Below, one piece after another: positions 21,264 to 32,146 of a DNA stretch of 64,000 nucleotides. The position numbers and the translations under genes are program-made. Source of the DNA: Chaetoceros tenuissimus (lineage: Eukaryota > Bacillariophyta > Thalassiosirophyceae > Chaetocerotales > Chaetocerotaceae); assembly GCA_021927905.1 (NCBI GenBank), contig BLLK01000045.1, positions 2,914,001 through 2,978,000 on the forward strand, written 5' to 3'. The notes below the pieces were generated by a model. It saw only the letters and a list, made by a program, of their open reading frames with translations. It did not search any database and was not told where the DNA came from. The number at the start of each line of letters is the position of its first letter. Within the stretch, counting starts at the first letter, position 1.

Positions 21264-24200
21264 TTATGCATTTTCGAGCCGCGCATTTAAGGAGCAACCA
21301 AAGAGTGCGGCTAAACGTTCCAATCTTTGTCTAGGCTGAACATTGACTTCTTCTTCGTCTTTACCTACACAGTGTCGCTTTTGAGGACGTACCAATAACG
21401 CTTCTTCCTCCAGGTTAGAACTTGTACCATTTGATGGTGTAGGTTTACTTGGACCGTCAGCTGCAATGAACCTACGATTACTCAAGATTCTTTCCTCTAC
21501 TGTTCCTTGAATGATCAATCTCTTCACAGTAACAGGTCTGGTCTGACCAATTCTATGAATTCTATCAATTGCTTGCTCCTCAATCGCCGAATTCATGGTA
21601 GCATCCATCAAAAAGCAATAGTTTGCTGCCATCAGATTCAACCCCGCAGCTCCAGCTATTATGTACAAAGTGAGAAAAGATATCAACTTTGATTGATTAT
21701 TTCAATATGAATATGGCAATCTTACCTCTCAATGAAAGTAGAAGAACTTTAGTCTTTGGATCATCCGTGAAACGTTGGATAGCATCTGCTCTTTCATGCT
21801 GCTGCATGTTTCCATCTACACGTGCAAAAGAAACAGATCTTGCGGAAAGTTCTTGGCCAGTAATATCCAAAACACCCAAGAATTGGGAAAAGACAACACA
21901 TTTGTTGGTTGGGTCTTTGCGCATCATCTCCTTGATTTCCTCCAAAAGGCGAGCAATCTTGGTACCGACTTTTCTTTGAGATTTATTCCATGCATCCAAG
22001 AAATCTGTATCAAGCTCAGAGCAATATGCCCTTTGCTTTCGTTTCTCATCCTTCGACAAACGCTTATTACAACTTTGAACATCGTTAGCTCCAGTCACCG
22101 AAGTTAGAATATTTTTTGTGGAAAGTTGAAAGCCATTCATGTCAATGGATGAAGCAAGTGCAGACAACTTTTTGTCAAAATCGTTTCCAACGATAACAAA
22201 TTGTCCGGCCTCTTTAGCATCCCCAAGCAAAGTAAGGTCGCTTTCCTTGAATTTATTGCGGCATGTTGGACAAGAACCGACCGGCTCTCTTGACCCAGAT
22301 GATGTAGGGAGAACTGTGAGAATACACTCAAAACAAAAGGAATGAGCACAAGGTATGAAAGCAATATTTTTCTCTCTTGCAAGTTCTAAGCAAATTGCGC
22401 ATTCAATAGCTTCAGTTGCACCTTCGTGAATAGATAGTATCTGTTCTCGCATTCTTCCACGAGCTGAAACTTTCGCTTTCGACTCTGCTTTCTTGAGAAC
22501 GTCAGCTCTTGTAATAGTTCCATTCTTTTTCCGAGGACTTTTCACAGATGGACGCTCAAAATAGCTAAGGTGCCCCCACTTCTTGTCTTCTGCAGCTTTC
22601 TTCAAATCCTCGCACAACTTTTGCATCTTGTCTAAATCAACCAAACTTGAATGTGCACTTGCTTGTCTTGCTGTAAACATCATTGCAAGCAACTCAATAT
22701 ACTTTCCAAGTACTGCTTTTGGACCATCAAGTCGTAACTTAATGAATCTTTGTTGATTGCGATTCTCGATGTAATCATAAACTTTCTTCTCACAAGAAGA
22801 TCCAAATGGAATGAGTAATGTCTCCATCTTCCTAGGAGGTAGGGACAAAAGACACTTTCCATTCGCAATGGTTTGTTCTTTAGAATGTCTAATCACAACA
22901 TGAGATAAAAGAGATCTCAGCACTTGCAATCCATCCACATTGTGTTCATTATATGATTTTTCAATAGATTCCTTCCAAAAGCCCGGTCTAGAGAATTGTG
23001 GTACTCGCAAGAAACGTAACTACAAAAACGTTAGAGCTTTTCTATGGAGAAAATTTACTGAAACTATGGACATTACTCACCTGACCATACAGATCTTGTA
23101 AAGATTCTCCCACTGGTGTTCCAGTCAAACAATATCTATGGCTTGCTGACAACGTTGCTAATTCTTTTTTGATCTTTTCACCGCAATTGTTGTAGTGACT
23201 TTCGTCCAAAAGGATTCTATGAAAATGAATCCTCTTCAGTTTTGATAGAAGTGTCTTTCCTTGGCTTTGTAAAAGAAACGTAGATGCAATGATAACATCC
23301 TTCGATGCGATCACTTCCACAGATTGAGTTTCGTCGTTATGTAGAGTAAGAACAGACATGAACGGAGCAAACTTTTCAATTTCTGATTGCCACTGACTGC
23401 ATAAGGTCATTGGAGCTATCACGAGAGTACCATTAGACAAAAATACTTTCTTTGCATGAGGGCAAATAAATCCACGTGGCGAAATTGGGGCCAAGTACTC
23501 AGTATGTGAAATTTTCGCAATGTGCTCACGAGGAAGCACTCTCATTTGTAGAGGTGGTGGAGAAGCAACAATAAGTGACAGCGCAATGATTGTTTTACCC
23601 AAGCCCATCTCCTCTCCTAGAATTCCATAACTTGGATAATTTCCAAACTGACAGGATGCATTTTTTTGTTGTATATCGGTCCTGTAGTCAAAAATCTTTT
23701 GTACTATTGATCCTGTCAAATTGCAATAGTAATAATACGATCTTGTAGAGGAGTCGGCGTCAAGCGTTCTAAAACAAGCCCAAATCTCTCCTGCAGACCC
23801 TAAATCTGTAGGGTTCTGTTCCTTGTCGATCATCCATTTGAGAGAACACTTCTGATAGTCACGAAGTTCTAGTCCAAGATCAGCCAAAGCCTTCGGTGTC
23901 TCAATAGAAGGTTGATCCTCAATAGGATAATTACAATCTCTCACAAGTTCATTCAGATTAAAATATTTTCGAACTGCACTTTCATCTTCATCCTTCTTTC
24001 CACGAGTATTCACACTACTTGGTGCATATGGTTGAGACACTTGTATATAAGCATTTCGCGGGTCGCGCAAAAGAATCGAAATGAGCTCTCGTTGCGCATT
24101 ACGAACACTGGAAGCTCTATCCGTCATGTTCATTGGTAGGCTGTCGTCTCTTTTCTTACTGAAAAGTTTCGGAGTCCCAAACAAGTAATATTGTTTTCCA

Positions 24201-25519
24201 CTCTCTACCCTGACATCAGCAGTGTATTTAATATCTTCTGTAGGAATGACCAGTACCAACTCGATAGGTTCTATCAAGAGATTGATGTAAACTATGTCAT
24301 CCTCAGTCAAAGTAACAAAACCTAGGAACAATGGTCGGTCATTTTCTCTCTTTTTGAAGTCTTTTTTACTTTCAAAAGGTAACTTGTACTCTCCTTGCAA
24401 CGCGGCATAACCAAGAAGTATTTCATTTTTCTTCTCAGTGCAATACTTGTCATGCTTTCGAAGTTCTTCCTCTGCTTTATTCACCAGCTCCTGCTTCGCA
24501 TCCCTTTCTCGTCTTTTTTGTTGCAAACGTTGTTCTGTAATTGGCAGTCTTTCCAAGGTATCATCGTTTCTATATAGTTGCTGGAAAGTGGATATTGAAC
24601 TCTCATAGTCTTGCCTCAAGTGAATCACATGCGCAATTGCACGGTCGAGTTCAATTTGCAGGCTCTCTCTAATTGCAACCAAAGCACGCCGTAGTACTTC
24701 ATGATTTATTTCCATCTGTCGGAATAAGCACTTCTTTTTGGATTCTAGAAAGGCTGACTTCCTCTCACCAGCTCTCGAGGAAATAGAAGCGGCCTCACTT
24801 GGTAATTCGTCCATTTCGGGTAATGAAGGCACATAGAAATTTGGATTCTTGTCCAAGTGCTCCTTGCGTGCTCGTAGAACCTGAAGACAATTCTCACAAA
24901 GCCAATCTCCAGTCGGAACAGATGAAAGTCCAGCACAGCTCAAGTGTATTTCCAAGTTGCATCCATCACACAAAAGCATTTCATCTGAATCATCTTCCTT
25001 CTCCTTCTTGAGGCATTTAGAACAAGTAGCCATTGCTTCCAAATCTTCCATGTCGACATCGGTCAATTTATCCATCTTCCATTTGGAACATTGACTTGTA
25101 GGAATCCGAATGATAGTATTGGGCTTGAACGCAGCAACACAACCTTGCAGACCATACTTTTCCACATTGAAATTGACAGTGGACAAAATCTTCCAATCCT
25201 TTATACCAAGTTTTTTCGCAATGCTTTTATAAGTATCATTATTCCGACAGATGTAATATGCTCGACGCTTACACAAATACCCTTCTCGTGGCATTTCTTC
25301 CAATGCAACATGAGGCAATTTGAGAATCTTGACTGCTTTCTTTGGCTTTGTCATGGATTTCTTGACTAATGTCTTTTTACTCTTTGGTAGTGATTTATTG
25401 GGCTTCTTTTTTTGATTTAGTTTCTTTACATTTGCAGGTTCTTTTTTCAGGTTTGGAATCATGAACGTTAGATCCTTTGAAGTGCCCTTGGCTTTTGGTT
25501 CTTCGGGCGCCGTTTCCAT
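21264..25519 (-). CDS. SNF2-family helicase with LysM-like, PHD and RING domains (Rad5/HLTF/SHPRH-like)
   Basis: Exons 25519-23081, 23019-21726 and 21655-21264 (introns of 61 and 70 bp) give 1,374 aa. The order is: a Lys-rich N-terminus; a LysM-like fold at about 87-140 ([13 protein letters not shown] to [10 protein letters not shown]); a PHD finger at 166-212 (CSKC, LLCDGC, HLSC, CENC); a SNF2 ATPase lobe with Walker [10 protein letters not shown] at 635-643, DESH box at 772-775 and LTGTPVGE; a RING finger from 1020 ([17 protein letters not shown]) between the lobes; then a helicase C lobe with [18 protein letters not shown] (spanning the second intron) and [13 protein letters not shown] between the lobes is the hallmark of the Rad5/HLTF/SHPRH group, chromatin remodellers and ubiquitin ligases in DNA-damage tolerance. 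A nuclear role is inferred. Confidence 0.9.
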
Positions 25520-25808
25520 GATTGATACTGATGAAGATAAGAAGTGTACAGTGTATATCTTATGATTAGTTCTTTCTGGTTGAATGTATAGTCAAGTGTA
25601 GTTGGTCTTTAAGAAATAAATGCATGTGTCATGTTCTTTCATAAAAACAGGAATTAAAAATCGATCCAAAACCATCAAATCAGATTTTTTTAGATCCGTG
25701 CAAGATTGCCTCACGATGGCCTTCTCCTGCATACGTAGAGCATTTACAGTATGAACATCAAATTAAAATGTTTTACTAAGTATTGTACATGACAGTCTTC
25801 AAGTTACT
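25520..25808. other. intergenic: 5' flank of helicase gene and 3' end of next gene
   Basis: Short AT-rich spacer. Its right end (from about 25770) carries the 3' flank that is partly shared with the truncated copy at 19345. Confidence 0.4.
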
Positions 25809-26468
25809 CTAGTTTGTCGAGTATGCCTTTTTCCGAATATCATCGTCAAGTCTAGTCCAAATAGCAATACCACCAGTTCCACCACGTGCAATCAAAGACT
25901 TCTCACTTGCTGCAATAAAAGTAAAAGTCGGTGGCCTTTTGCCGTCGTTCTTATAGTCTATTGGTCTCTTTCCTAATCCCATTCCTTTCTTGAGAAATTG
26001 TGGAGTGCCGTCTGTGACTTTATTTGCAAACAAAAAGATATCATCAATATTGATCACCATCTGTCTTCTCTTTGTAATCAACTCATGCGGTCCAAGCAAT
26101 GAAAGAATCACATTCTTTTCATTGAAGCCTATTCCATTTCCAAAATTCTTTTCGTCCAACATTGCAAATGCAAATATTGGTACAGGTTTGAATTCAGTAA
26201 ATCTTCCACCTCCTGTAGCCAACTGTAGTTTCCAAGATCCATATGCTCTTTGCCATAGTTGTTCCTTTGCTTCTTCATCAGGGTAGAGTTTGAGAGCATT
26301 CCTATCTATATATCTCACAGCCTCGTAAAGGTCATCACATGGTAGACCACTAGTGGAGCACGTATCAATTTTCTTAATAGAATTATGGTATTCCGCAGTG
26401 AAGCTAGAAACTTCGTAGACGCAGATGAGCAAAAGGCTCAGAGCAAACATCATGTGACACCCAATCAT
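25809..26468 (-). CDS. secreted or plastid-targeted conserved hypothetical protein (possibly fibrillin/lipocalin-like)
   Basis: Single exon, 219 aa, ATG at 26468. An N-terminal hydrophobic segment (MIGCHMMFALSLLLICVYEVSS) is a signal peptide, and the predicted cut lies just before Phe (SS/FTAEYH). Phe at +1 resembles the plastid entry motif of diatoms, so plastid import is possible. The body has GSWKLQLATGGGRF, then a stretch of beta-rich sequence ending FTFIAASEKSLIARGGTGG and IAIWTRLDD. The xGxWxLxxTxxG pattern faintly recalls PAP/fibrillin lipid-binding proteins, but I do not recognise the family with certainty. A truncated copy lies at 19345-19570. Confidence 0.7.
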   Translation of the reverse strand: MIGCHMMFALSLLLICVYEVSSFTAEYHNSIKKIDTCSTSGLPCDDLYEAVRYIDRNALKLYPDEEAKEQLWQRAYGSWKLQLATGGGRFTEFKPVPIFAFAMLDEKNFGNGIGFNEKNVILSLLGPHELITKRRQMVINIDDIFLFANKVTDGTPQFLKKGMGLGKRPIDYKNDGKRPPTFTFIAASEKSLIARGGTGGIAIWTRLDDDIRKKAYSTN

Positions 26469-26762
26469 TCTTTATTAGTCAACTGATGGTCATCAACTTG
26501 TGTTGGATATCAACACTTCAATACCTATTAATATTACAGCAACACAACAATAACAAACGGAACGACGTAACGACGTGGCAAAAGTACACGGAAAACCAAT
26601 GTCGACGGCACTTTCGTCTGTCCTTACCCCGTACCATGTTTAGTAAACATGTGTGAAGGTGAAGCCAAACTAACAACAGCCTCATATATCAGTTCATTAT
26701 GCTTCAATTGATTTGCAATTAAAAGACTTTTCAATTTTAGCTACATATTCTCCGAGCATAAT
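26469..26762. promoter_or_regulatory. likely bidirectional promoter between divergent genes
   Basis: The 294-bp gap separates the ATG at 26468 (minus) from that at 26763 (plus). No motif can be assigned with confidence; the call rests on the head-to-head arrangement only. Confidence 0.35.
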
Positions 26763-27812
26763 ATGCATGCTTCGGTCCGCCACTCCCTTGTCTTCTTCTT
26801 TATAATTATGTTGTCTGTTCATAGATCCATTTCTTTCATCAGCTTCAGAACGCGGGGGTTTGCATCTAGACCTCTCTACTCGAAATTTCTGGAGCAAGTA
26901 GAAGATACAATACGAATAGTGAACCCAGATCCAAACCTAGACAAAGAAGCAATATTGAAATTACCAGCTGCACAGAGAGAATCAGTTGGAGTAGCGAATA
27001 GACTCTCGAATAGGATCAAATCTTTACATAAGAATAATGACTGTCCGACGTGTTGGTTGCAAAGAGCACATTGTATATGTTCAGAGACTCCACCTATTGA
27101 TCATCTTGTACCGAGTAACGTGAATAGAGTATTTATGCTTATGCATCATAAAGAAATAGGATTGGTGGTTGATACAGCCAAAGTCTTGTTGAATGCAATG
27201 CCTGAAAAGGCTAGATTGGTAGTGAATGGTATCGATGAGGAATATCAAGAGACATTAAGAGAATTAAATGAGGCTATAAAACAGAAGGATAGAAGATGTA
27301 TTGTGTTATTTCCTACAGATGATGCACAGACATTTGAAGATTTAGTAAGGGAAAATAATGAAATAACCTCGACTTCAAGTGACGGCGATCTTTGTGATGA
27401 AAAGTTTGATGTCATTGTCATGGATGGAACATGGAATCAAGCAAGAAAGATTCATTCAAGGTATATCCCAAGTGAGCAAGAGGGAGGGCCAAAAAGAGTT
27501 TGCTTAAGCCAGGAATCATTAGACATTATTGCTGGGATTAATCAAGATAGTGACAATCCTGTGGAAAGTTTTACAGTTAATGGTGTAGAGCGGGGTGGAT
27601 CTGGTAGACAATTACGTCGTCATCCTATCAAATGGAAAGAAGTATCAACTCTTGAAGCGACCAGACTGCTTTTGAAAGATATGTCGAAGGTCACCAGCGA
27701 AAATCTATTGAATGAGGATGGTAAAGCATGTCATGACATACTTTCCGACTATCAACTTATTTCAGATGCTGCTGCTGTAAGACAACTCGGTCCTCCAAGA
27801 GAAAAATCTTAG
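26763..27812 (+). CDS. DTW-domain protein, tRNA-uridine aminocarboxypropyltransferase-like (TapT/DTWD2-like)
   Basis: Single exon, 349 aa, ATG at 26763. A hydrophobic N-terminus (residues 8-28, then SFISFRTRGFASRP) suggests organelle targeting, perhaps plastid or mitochondrion. Residues 94-106 hold four Cys (CPTCWLQRAHCIC), the N-terminal metal site of the DTW family. VFMLMHHKE follows, and the signature DGTWNQARKI lies at about 221-230, with RRHPIKWKEVSTLEA toward the end. The family transfers the aminocarboxypropyl group of S-adenosylmethionine to uridine in tRNA (acp3U). It is divergent from the preceding gene with 294 bp between the two ATGs, a likely shared promoter. Confidence 0.88.
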   Translation: MHASVRHSLVFFFIIMLSVHRSISFISFRTRGFASRPLYSKFLEQVEDTIRIVNPDPNLDKEAILKLPAAQRESVGVANRLSNRIKSLHKNNDCPTCWLQRAHCICSETPPIDHLVPSNVNRVFMLMHHKEIGLVVDTAKVLLNAMPEKARLVVNGIDEEYQETLRELNEAIKQKDRRCIVLFPTDDAQTFEDLVRENNEITSTSSDGDLCDEKFDVIVMDGTWNQARKIHSRYIPSEQEGGPKRVCLSQESLDIIAGINQDSDNPVESFTVNGVERGGSGRQLRRHPIKWKEVSTLEATRLLLKDMSKVTSENLLNEDGKACHDILSDYQLISDAAAVRQLGPPREKS

Positions 27813-27905
27813 TTGGAAATAGGCATGATGATTCACAGTAACTTTAGGGGGCTCTGCCTAGCTTGCAAGGCGCATTTAAGATAAATCTTTACTTTATAGA
27901 TATTA

Positions 27906-29384
27906 TTAAAATCTGATGTTTGCTATATTCTCATTATTCCTTGCCATCTCTGCAATTTGATCCTTATCCTTTCGAGTGTCAGCTATCCTCTTACAAACGA
28001 GTTTGTGATGCTTCCAATGTCTTGTCTGGCATTCTCTGGAGCAATATAGAACCACCTTGCACCTAGTACACGCCCTGAGATTGTCTTTTTTTGTACATGG
28101 CATTGCCATGAAACCATGGCCGTCTCCTGGACCTGAGCACCAATGATCATTTGGATTGTATGCTTCAGAGACAAATTTGCTAGGTTGCCACTTCTCCAAT
28201 TTCTCTTGTACTTCAGAAGGATAGCAGGTAAAAGGAATCTTTAGCCCTTCTGGTAATTCCTCCGCTATCTCTCGAAAAAGTTGGAGCCTCTTTTGATAAT
28301 TATTAGAATCCTTCGATATGTCTACATTTTGTTTTAAACATTTTTTAAAAAATGCAACGACCCAGTCATGATTTGCGGGTCCACAATATATTTCACTGGA
28401 AGTCAAGGCGAAAATGCATCGCTGATCAAATGATCTTCTATCAGGATTCCATTTTTTTTCATAAACCTTACGAAGAATATCTACATGCCTGTTAATCTCA
28501 CGAATCAATGGAAACTTGTCAGGATTCGCATAAGTGAATTGATTGATTTCCCCACAATGGACTAGTGCTCTTTCTTTTGGATCAGAAATTTGAAGGCACC
28601 TATCAACAAAGAGGAAATTCAAGGCCTCATTCCATTTATAAGCACTTGAACATCGAAAGTCAAAGTTGACATCAGAAAGTGGGAATGGGGTACCTGCAGT
28701 ATCTTCTTGAAGAGCAGCATCACAAAGTAATCTCCAGCGATATGCATACTTTTCATCTAACTCATCATCGAATGGTCGTATATTATCACGATCCTTCTTG
28801 GAAATAGGACCGCCTACGCATAGGTCTTCCATTTTCTTGAATAACTCCATTTGATCTTCAAAGCTGTTACGATTTACAGACTCAGGTTTGAATTCACCAA
28901 CGTTATCTCCACGCTCTTGCAATTTCTTATGATTCTTTTCAGCTCGATATTCCATCAACTCACGCTCTTCTGTAAAATCAAACATTGAGTCATGTGTCGA
29001 TGATGTCCTACTACTTCTGAAGCCACTAAAAGATCCAAGTAATCTCGCTTGTCGCTGTCCTTCTTCTAAAAAGTCTTCTTCTACCAACCCATCTTCGCAG
29101 TCAACTTCAGCTTCAATATGTGAATAAAGAACATGGATGATGCCGAGGTAAGCAGCATTATGCTGAATAGTATCTGGAAACATGGGTTCATCTTGACATA
29201 GTGCTCCAATCATTACATCTTTTACTAGAGACAGTCTTTGCTGGGGACTGAGATAGCTAAAGAGTGGCACATCGTCAGGTGCATCACGACATGATTCTAG
29301 TTCTTCAGCTATATTTATGTATTCTTCGCATATTTCTGCAAACAGACGAGCCGCTGCTCCTCGAAGCTTTGTCTTGAGAGGCAT
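27906..29384 (-). CDS. MYND zinc-finger protein
   Basis: Single exon, 492 aa, ATG at 29384. The C-terminus (about 425-467) holds a MYND finger: CTKKDNLRACTRCKVVLYC, then SRECQTRHWKHHKLVC. The rest is mainly helical and charged, with no domain that I recognise: no SET, F-box or clear TPR. It is a second MYND gene in this window, unrelated in its body to the one at 19623-20819, and it fits the known expansion of MYND proteins in diatoms. Function unknown. Confidence 0.8.
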   Translation of the reverse strand: MPLKTKLRGAAARLFAEICEEYINIAEELESCRDAPDDVPLFSYLSPQQRLSLVKDVMIGALCQDEPMFPDTIQHNAAYLGIIHVLYSHIEAEVDCEDGLVEEDFLEEGQRQARLLGSFSGFRSSRTSSTHDSMFDFTEERELMEYRAEKNHKKLQERGDNVGEFKPESVNRNSFEDQMELFKKMEDLCVGGPISKKDRDNIRPFDDELDEKYAYRWRLLCDAALQEDTAGTPFPLSDVNFDFRCSSAYKWNEALNFLFVDRCLQISDPKERALVHCGEINQFTYANPDKFPLIREINRHVDILRKVYEKKWNPDRRSFDQRCIFALTSSEIYCGPANHDWVVAFFKKCLKQNVDISKDSNNYQKRLQLFREIAEELPEGLKIPFTCYPSEVQEKLEKWQPSKFVSEAYNPNDHWCSGPGDGHGFMAMPCTKKDNLRACTRCKVVLYCSRECQTRHWKHHKLVCKRIADTRKDKDQIAEMARNNENIANIRF

Positions 29385-29703
29385 TTAGAGATTTCAGGAA
29401 TTGAAAATTGAATGAAACGATTGCTTCGTCTGCATTCTGCCTTATTCAAAAGAACTGTGAGCTAAGAGAAAAGGATCAATTGAAGAACTCGAGAATGTGA
29501 TATCTCGCTTAAGCTAAATAATGAGGCTCAGTATCTTTTTGACTATACTGCCTCTTGACTATCCAAAAATATACACTACATATTGATGATAAGTTGCTGC
29601 TATGCTGCTATTGCTCTCTCTATTACTACTGTTTCATTTTACAATTGTTTTTACATCAATAGAAATAGACCTGCTTTTCTCTTGAACATATTGTCTAGAT
29701 ACG
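29385..29703. promoter_or_regulatory. likely bidirectional promoter between MYND gene and CMC4
   Basis: The 319-bp gap lies between two divergent ATGs (29384 minus, 29704 plus). No ORF or repeat. Promoter function is inferred from arrangement alone. Confidence 0.3.
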
Positions 29704-30006
29704 ATGGTATTCGTGTATACGGGAAAAGGAAGGCGGCAGGCTCAAAGTGACGATGCTTCTCCAGAACAGAAACAATGTGCCAAACAAGCATGTGCGATTC
29801 AGGTGAGAAAAGATACCTTTTGGTTGTAAGACGATTCCTCTTTTTAGGTAACCATAGTCTTAGTAATCTTGTGTTATTTATGTGCTATTCAGTGGTGCTT
29901 AGCGAAACGAGATCACAAGGAACATTTATGCAAGGCGTATCGGGAAGCTTGGGAAGATTGTTGTCGAAAAGTCAGGGCTGCAGAAGAAGAGAAAGAAAGT
30001 ACTTAG
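29704..30006 (+). CDS. CMC4: CMC4-like twin CX9C mitochondrial intermembrane-space protein
   Basis: Two exons, 29704-29802 and 29893-30006, with a 90-bp GT-AG intron, give 70 aa. The ATG at 29704 opens MVFVYTGKGRRQAQSDDASP. The core reads CAKQACAIQWC (Cys-x9-Cys), a 10-residue spacer, then CKAYREAWEDCC (Cys-x9-Cys). This matches human CMC4/p8MTCP1 (CQKQACEIQKC and CQAVIQELRKCC) in spacing, extra cysteines and length (about 68 aa). Such proteins enter the mitochondrial intermembrane space by the Mia40 disulfide relay and have been tied to respiratory chain assembly. The coding region is split inside the first helical hairpin, so neither exon alone is a convincing ORF. It converges on the dioxygenase gene, whose stop is 192 bp away. 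Confidence 0.88.
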
Positions 30007-30197
30007 CTTTGAATTTGGAGAGATGTTTAGCTATGATATATACGATGAAATTCTTGTTGAGTTAGTACTAGAGAGAAAGTTACTACCTATGACTGGCTGG
30101 TATCAGCCTCACTGTATCAGTATAGTAGTATGGTATGAATAATCAAATCAATACAAATAAGCAAGCCAAAGAAGAAATATTATCATACATATTTACT

Positions 30198-31682
30198 TTA
30201 TAAATCTTCACGGAATTTATCTGGATTCTGTTTCCTTTCTTTCCAGTATGATTTAAAGCTCCCATCGAGATTTGTGTAAATTCCTTGGCCTGAATACCAT
30301 CTTGCACCCTTCATTGGATGGGACTGGTGATATTCTTCAAGAGTGTTCAAGAATTTTTCAGTATCTTTTTCATCTACAAGATTCACGATGCCATGAGGGG
30401 CCGAAGCATCACCGATTTCGGCAAAACGAATCACACTCTGAGATAGCATCGAATTCACATAAAAGTTTTTCGAAAAGACTTGATTTGTATTTCCTGCACG
30501 GTTACTACTGATCCGACTGAACATGAGTGCTTGTTTTAGACCGACGCATAGCCAAGGGATAGACAATATAGTTGAAAATACACTGACATCGCTGCGTTCT
30601 CTAGTCCATGGATCTTTCACATCTACATTCATGAATCCAACCAGGATGTATCGAGTTCCTTTTGTAGTAGGTAGTCCTTCATGATGCACCACTGCATTAT
30701 TGATCAAGACTTGTCCCACTTTCGGCTTTGCATCCATGTGCGTTTTATCATAACGGTTATGGAATCTAGTTCCTCCTCCTTCAAATTCATCATTTAACAA
30801 AACATTGAACGAGATATGACTGCTATCCTGATGTACAGTCAGTTTATTTTGACCTTTTCCATCATATCTCACCAAAAAGATATCATTGGCTCGAATAGAA
30901 TCGCGAGTCACTCCATACACACGTTCAAGGATTGGACTCAATCTTGCATCAAGAATTTTCTTGAGAAACTTTTTATCCTCTTGCGAAAAATCTACAACTA
31001 CATTCAGATCCGTTGTTGGGTAAGCTTCATGTCTATCCTTTTTATAACCTTCAGGCCACTCCAGAATTTTTTCTAGATCATAAATTGCTGCACCATTTTT
31101 ATCATCATCATTTTCGAGCTTCAAAAGAGCGAGTTCCTTCTTTGCGCGATCGGCTCTTCTTGCAGCTGCTTCATGTCCCATTTGAATAATCGAAGCTGTT
31201 TCTTCCGGTCGAAGTAATGGAGCAACATATACTCGTCTAGCAGTATCGATGTTATTTGGGGATTTCAGAATCAGAGTCACGATTGTGAAGATGAATGCAA
31301 TATTCAATAGAATAAATACGAAACCTGGAACTTCAACTACTTTCTTGTCATCTTCTTCTTCTGAATCTTTCTCCTTTGCAGCAGTATTCTTCTTTGCTTT
31401 TCTCTGTTTTGCGACAACCTTTTGCTCTTTGCCATTAATTATAGTACGCGTAATGACCTTTCCGTTTCCAATGGATAGAGACTCAAATGAATCATCGAAA
31501 GATTCATCTCTACGTTTTGGAGGAGTTTTCTTTGCATAGTGTGCTTTGATAAAGTTTGGAGCAATGAGTACGAAAAACACTACTGTAAACATAAGTTTAC
31601 GTATAAGCTCTCTCCATTCTTCTTCGAAAGCAGGTGGATGGTGTATGAGCAAGTCTTCAACTGGAAAGGGTGGCAGAGTCAT
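30198..31682 (-). CDS. membrane-bound 2-oxoglutarate/Fe(II) dioxygenase, prolyl 4-hydroxylase-like
   Basis: Single exon. The first true ATG is at 31682 (494 aa); the frame extends upstream only with non-ATG codons. There are two hydrophobic segments, at about 28-46 (FTVVFFVLIAPNFI) and about 115-138 (FVFILLNIAFIFTIVTLIL), so it is a membrane protein, probably ER or Golgi. The catalytic domain (about 270-370) has the HxD pair in LTVHQDSSHISFNVLL, then FEGGGTRF, the distal His in NNAVVHHEG and the oxoglutarate-binding basic residue in TKGTRYILVGF. This is the P4Hc pattern of prolyl 4-hydroxylases. The substrate, perhaps secreted Pro-rich proteins, is inference. Confidence 0.85.
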   Translation of the reverse strand: MTLPPFPVEDLLIHHPPAFEEEWRELIRKLMFTVVFFVLIAPNFIKAHYAKKTPPKRRDESFDDSFESLSIGNGKVITRTIINGKEQKVVAKQRKAKKNTAAKEKDSEEEDDKKVVEVPGFVFILLNIAFIFTIVTLILKSPNNIDTARRVYVAPLLRPEETASIIQMGHEAAARRADRAKKELALLKLENDDDKNGAAIYDLEKILEWPEGYKKDRHEAYPTTDLNVVVDFSQEDKKFLKKILDARLSPILERVYGVTRDSIRANDIFLVRYDGKGQNKLTVHQDSSHISFNVLLNDEFEGGGTRFHNRYDKTHMDAKPKVGQVLINNAVVHHEGLPTTKGTRYILVGFMNVDVKDPWTRERSDVSVFSTILSIPWLCVGLKQALMFSRISSNRAGNTNQVFSKNFYVNSMLSQSVIRFAEIGDASAPHGIVNLVDEKDTEKFLNTLEEYHQSHPMKGARWYSGQGIYTNLDGSFKSYWKERKQNPDKFREDL

Positions 31683-32146
31683 CTTACTTTCTTCAGTCAA
31701 AAAACAATGGTGATGATGACTTTTCTATTTTCCTTTGTCATCAATGAAAAGAATGATCGACCTCAGATCCATCCGATGTCTAGAAGATTCATTCACCCCC
31801 TTTTGATAGAAATTTGTAGGGGGCTCACAAAATTACAAAACTCAAACAGTGATTGTTCATTATCGTCTGTCCGTCGTACAAGTCGGAGGATTTTCAAAAT
31901 AAAAATATTTTCATTTGAATATTACGAGTATGTGACTAGACCATAAAAATATAATGAATAGTAGCTAATGTTACAATTTATGTTACTGTGATATAAATAA
32001 AAATATATATCAGATACAGTCGCACGAAAGCTAAGATAGCTCTTGATTATTCATGTGCAAATAGTAATGTACATGTGTTGCCTAGAGAGCAGGATCATAA
32101 ACAACATCGTTGTTGTATGGACACTCTTGCTTCCTTCTATCCTCCT
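31683..32146. other. intergenic, minus-strand neighbours
   Basis: AT-rich. It holds the 5' flank of the dioxygenase gene and, from about 32098, 3' sequence that recurs at about 33750 as part of the tandem duplication. Nothing else seen. Confidence 0.4.
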
